The notes under the pieces are model-generated. The model was not told where the DNA came from. It ran no database searches and saw nothing but the letters and a program-made list of their open reading frames with translations. Shown one piece after another: positions 23,501 to 64,000 of a stretch of DNA of 64,000 nt (positions within the stretch are counted from its first letter, which is position 1; each line of letters starts with the position of its first letter). Both the position numbers and the translations under genes were made by a program. This stretch comes from Phoebastria nigripes (lineage: Eukaryota > Chordata > Aves > Procellariiformes > Diomedeidae): contig JAYKAV010002794.1 in NCBI GenBank assembly GCA_035582835.1, forward strand, positions 815,004 to 879,003, in the 5' to 3' direction.

Positions 23501-24119
23501 ATACATACGGCCAGAGATTATCTGGTTGTACAAGACAGTAAGATACCACACCACAGCTGGGTTTCATAGGTAGAACAAAAAGTGGATGTCTTATGGAGGT
23601 GTGAGATCCATGAGGTGACTGATCTGAGGTTTTCACAGCAGGGTTGCCTTTGTCTCATAGGGCATTGGGGAGGAATAAAAGAAGTGTAACAATCAAATCC
23701 AATTTTCAAGTAAACAGGGCATTCAAGATCAAGCAGTACATGTAATATTGATGCCATTCCGGCATCCCTTTTGAACAGGCATAACTACGCAAACTGCCTT
23801 GAAGATGTAGTGGAGAGAGAGATAGAGGCACAGAGTTATTTTCCAGGGTCTCACTGAAACACAGAACAAGTCTCTAGCAGTCCTGGCTGCAGCATACACT
23901 TTGTTTTAGTTTGACTGTTGATGTTGCACCTGCCTAAGGCAGAGGCTTGGTAAAAAGGAGCCATGGTTCATCTTGGTGGGTGACTCCAGGGCCTAGAAAG
24001 GCTCCTGCTACAAATGTTTCGTGTCTGGTTAGCCACATTGGCAGGCTGTAAGAAGAGCAAAGCACAACGTGCGTGGGTACTGACGGCACGGCTGTGGTAG
24101 AGCTGTTCAGATCCAGTTG
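20573..24119. other. Intergenic region upstream of AGO2
   Basis: AT-rich, with short open frames lacking recognisable domains. It may hold AGO2 distal regulatory sequence, but nothing specific can be supported. Confidence 0.45.
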
Positions 24120-24405
24120 ATGAAGTTCGTGCGGGGGAGGAGAAGGAGGCGGCAGAAAGGAGGTCAACTCCAATTGGCGGACTAGAGGCGGTGGGCGCGC
24201 GGCTCGGCCCGGGCCCACCGCGCGGCCGGGCTTCGGGGAGCGGGGCCCCTCGGGCGGGCGGGCCGGCCGGCCGCCCTGCTTACGGCCCGCCGCGGGCAGA
24301 AGGGCGGAGGAGCCGGCAGCGGGCGGAGCGCCCCTTCCCCGTGACCCCGCGGCTCCTCCCTTCTCCCCACCCACCTCCCCGCTCCTCAGTGCCGCCGAGT
24401 AACCT

Positions 24406-24480
24406 NNNNNNNNNNNNNNNNNNNNNNNNNNNNNNNNNNNNNNNNNNNNNNNNNNNNNNNNNNNNNNNNNNNNNNNNNNN
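24406..24480. other. Assembly gap of 75 N in the AGO2 promoter/5' UTR
   Basis: Continuous N run flanked by C-rich sequence about 190-260 bases upstream of the AGO2 ATG. GC-rich sequence of this kind is commonly lost in short-read assemblies, so part of the 5' UTR or core promoter may be missing. Confidence 0.99.
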
Positions 24481-24666
24481 CCCCCCGCTCCGGGAAAGGT
24501 CCCCACCGCCCCGGTGATCCCTCCCCTCCCCTTCCTCCTCCTCCCCCTTCCCCCGACAGCGTAGCCGGGGCTCGGGCGCGCTCCCTCCCCCTCTTCCCTC
24601 CCCTCGAGCTGCTGCCGCGGTAGGGACCTGGAGAGAGGCGCCGCCTCCGCCGCCGCACACGGAGAC

Positions 24667-63758
<39,092 letters not shown>

Positions 63759-64000
63759 GTAAGTGTGTTTTGTAAGATGGTGATTTTACTATTTATTATG
63801 TATGGAAATATCATAATTTCACTTATTTATTTAGAATGTATGTTTTGTTAAATTGTTTAACATATGGCAATACGTCTTTAACAGTGCTTTTGAAGTTCTG
63901 TCTCTCTGTGTTTTGAATGATGCCAATATGATTTCAATGCTAGCATCATGAAATCCTCCAAATCAGACTTACCAAAAGCAATTTATACTATATGGCAGAT
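63759..64000 (+). other. AGO2: AGO2 intron 11, start only
   Basis: Begins GTAAGT and runs off the right edge. AT-rich, nothing further recognised. Confidence 0.85.

Overview
This is vertebrate nuclear DNA, almost certainly from a bird. The genes are split by GT-AG introns and sit in GC-rich CpG islands. The interspersed repeats are dominated by CR1 LINEs ending in the ATTCTATR-type 3' tail, and there is one LTR of a type I recognise from avian endogenous retroviruses. That LTR type suggests a non-galliform (neoavian) bird, but this is inference. About 40 isolated N calls and one 75-N gap mark a draft assembly.

Layout. 1-160: antisense 5' UTR piece of a CR1 whose body lies off-window. 719-8640: last five coding exons and 3' UTR of PTK2 (focal adhesion kinase), plus strand, giving the last proline-rich motif and the whole FAT domain. 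10079-11627: complete four-exon RPLP1 (ribosomal stalk protein P1), minus strand, tail-to-tail with PTK2, with a TATA/CCAAT promoter in a CpG island. 13195-16283: CR1 with a preserved 5' UTR, ORF1 remnants with an SGNH/esterase-like domain, and an ORF2 with most of the endonuclease and the start of the RT deleted. 19557-20061: CR1 fragment. 24120-25560: AGO2 CpG island with exon 1. 25.5-44.2 kb: AGO2 intron 1. 44243-63758: AGO2 exons 2-11, covering the N, L1, PAZ and L2 regions and the start of MID (about 472 codons). The PIWI catalytic half lies beyond the right edge.

PTK2 and AGO2 are same-strand neighbours here, as in human 8q24.3. The three genes share no pathway: PTK2 is an adhesion-signalling kinase, RPLP1 a ribosome component and AGO2 the small-RNA effector. 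The main surprise in gene content is an intact, intron-containing RPLP1 inserted in PTK2-AGO2 synteny, since human RPLP1 is on chromosome 15.

I found no unknown multi-gene system. The items most worth checking are the RPLP1 placement, a GC-AG intron in AGO2, two CR1 copies that keep their 5' ends (one with a changed SGNH block III), a long imperfect inverted repeat in AGO2 intron 1, and several decayed ancient repeats. Exon boundaries were placed by hand from reading frame, splice consensus and recognition of the protein families; no alignment program was run.
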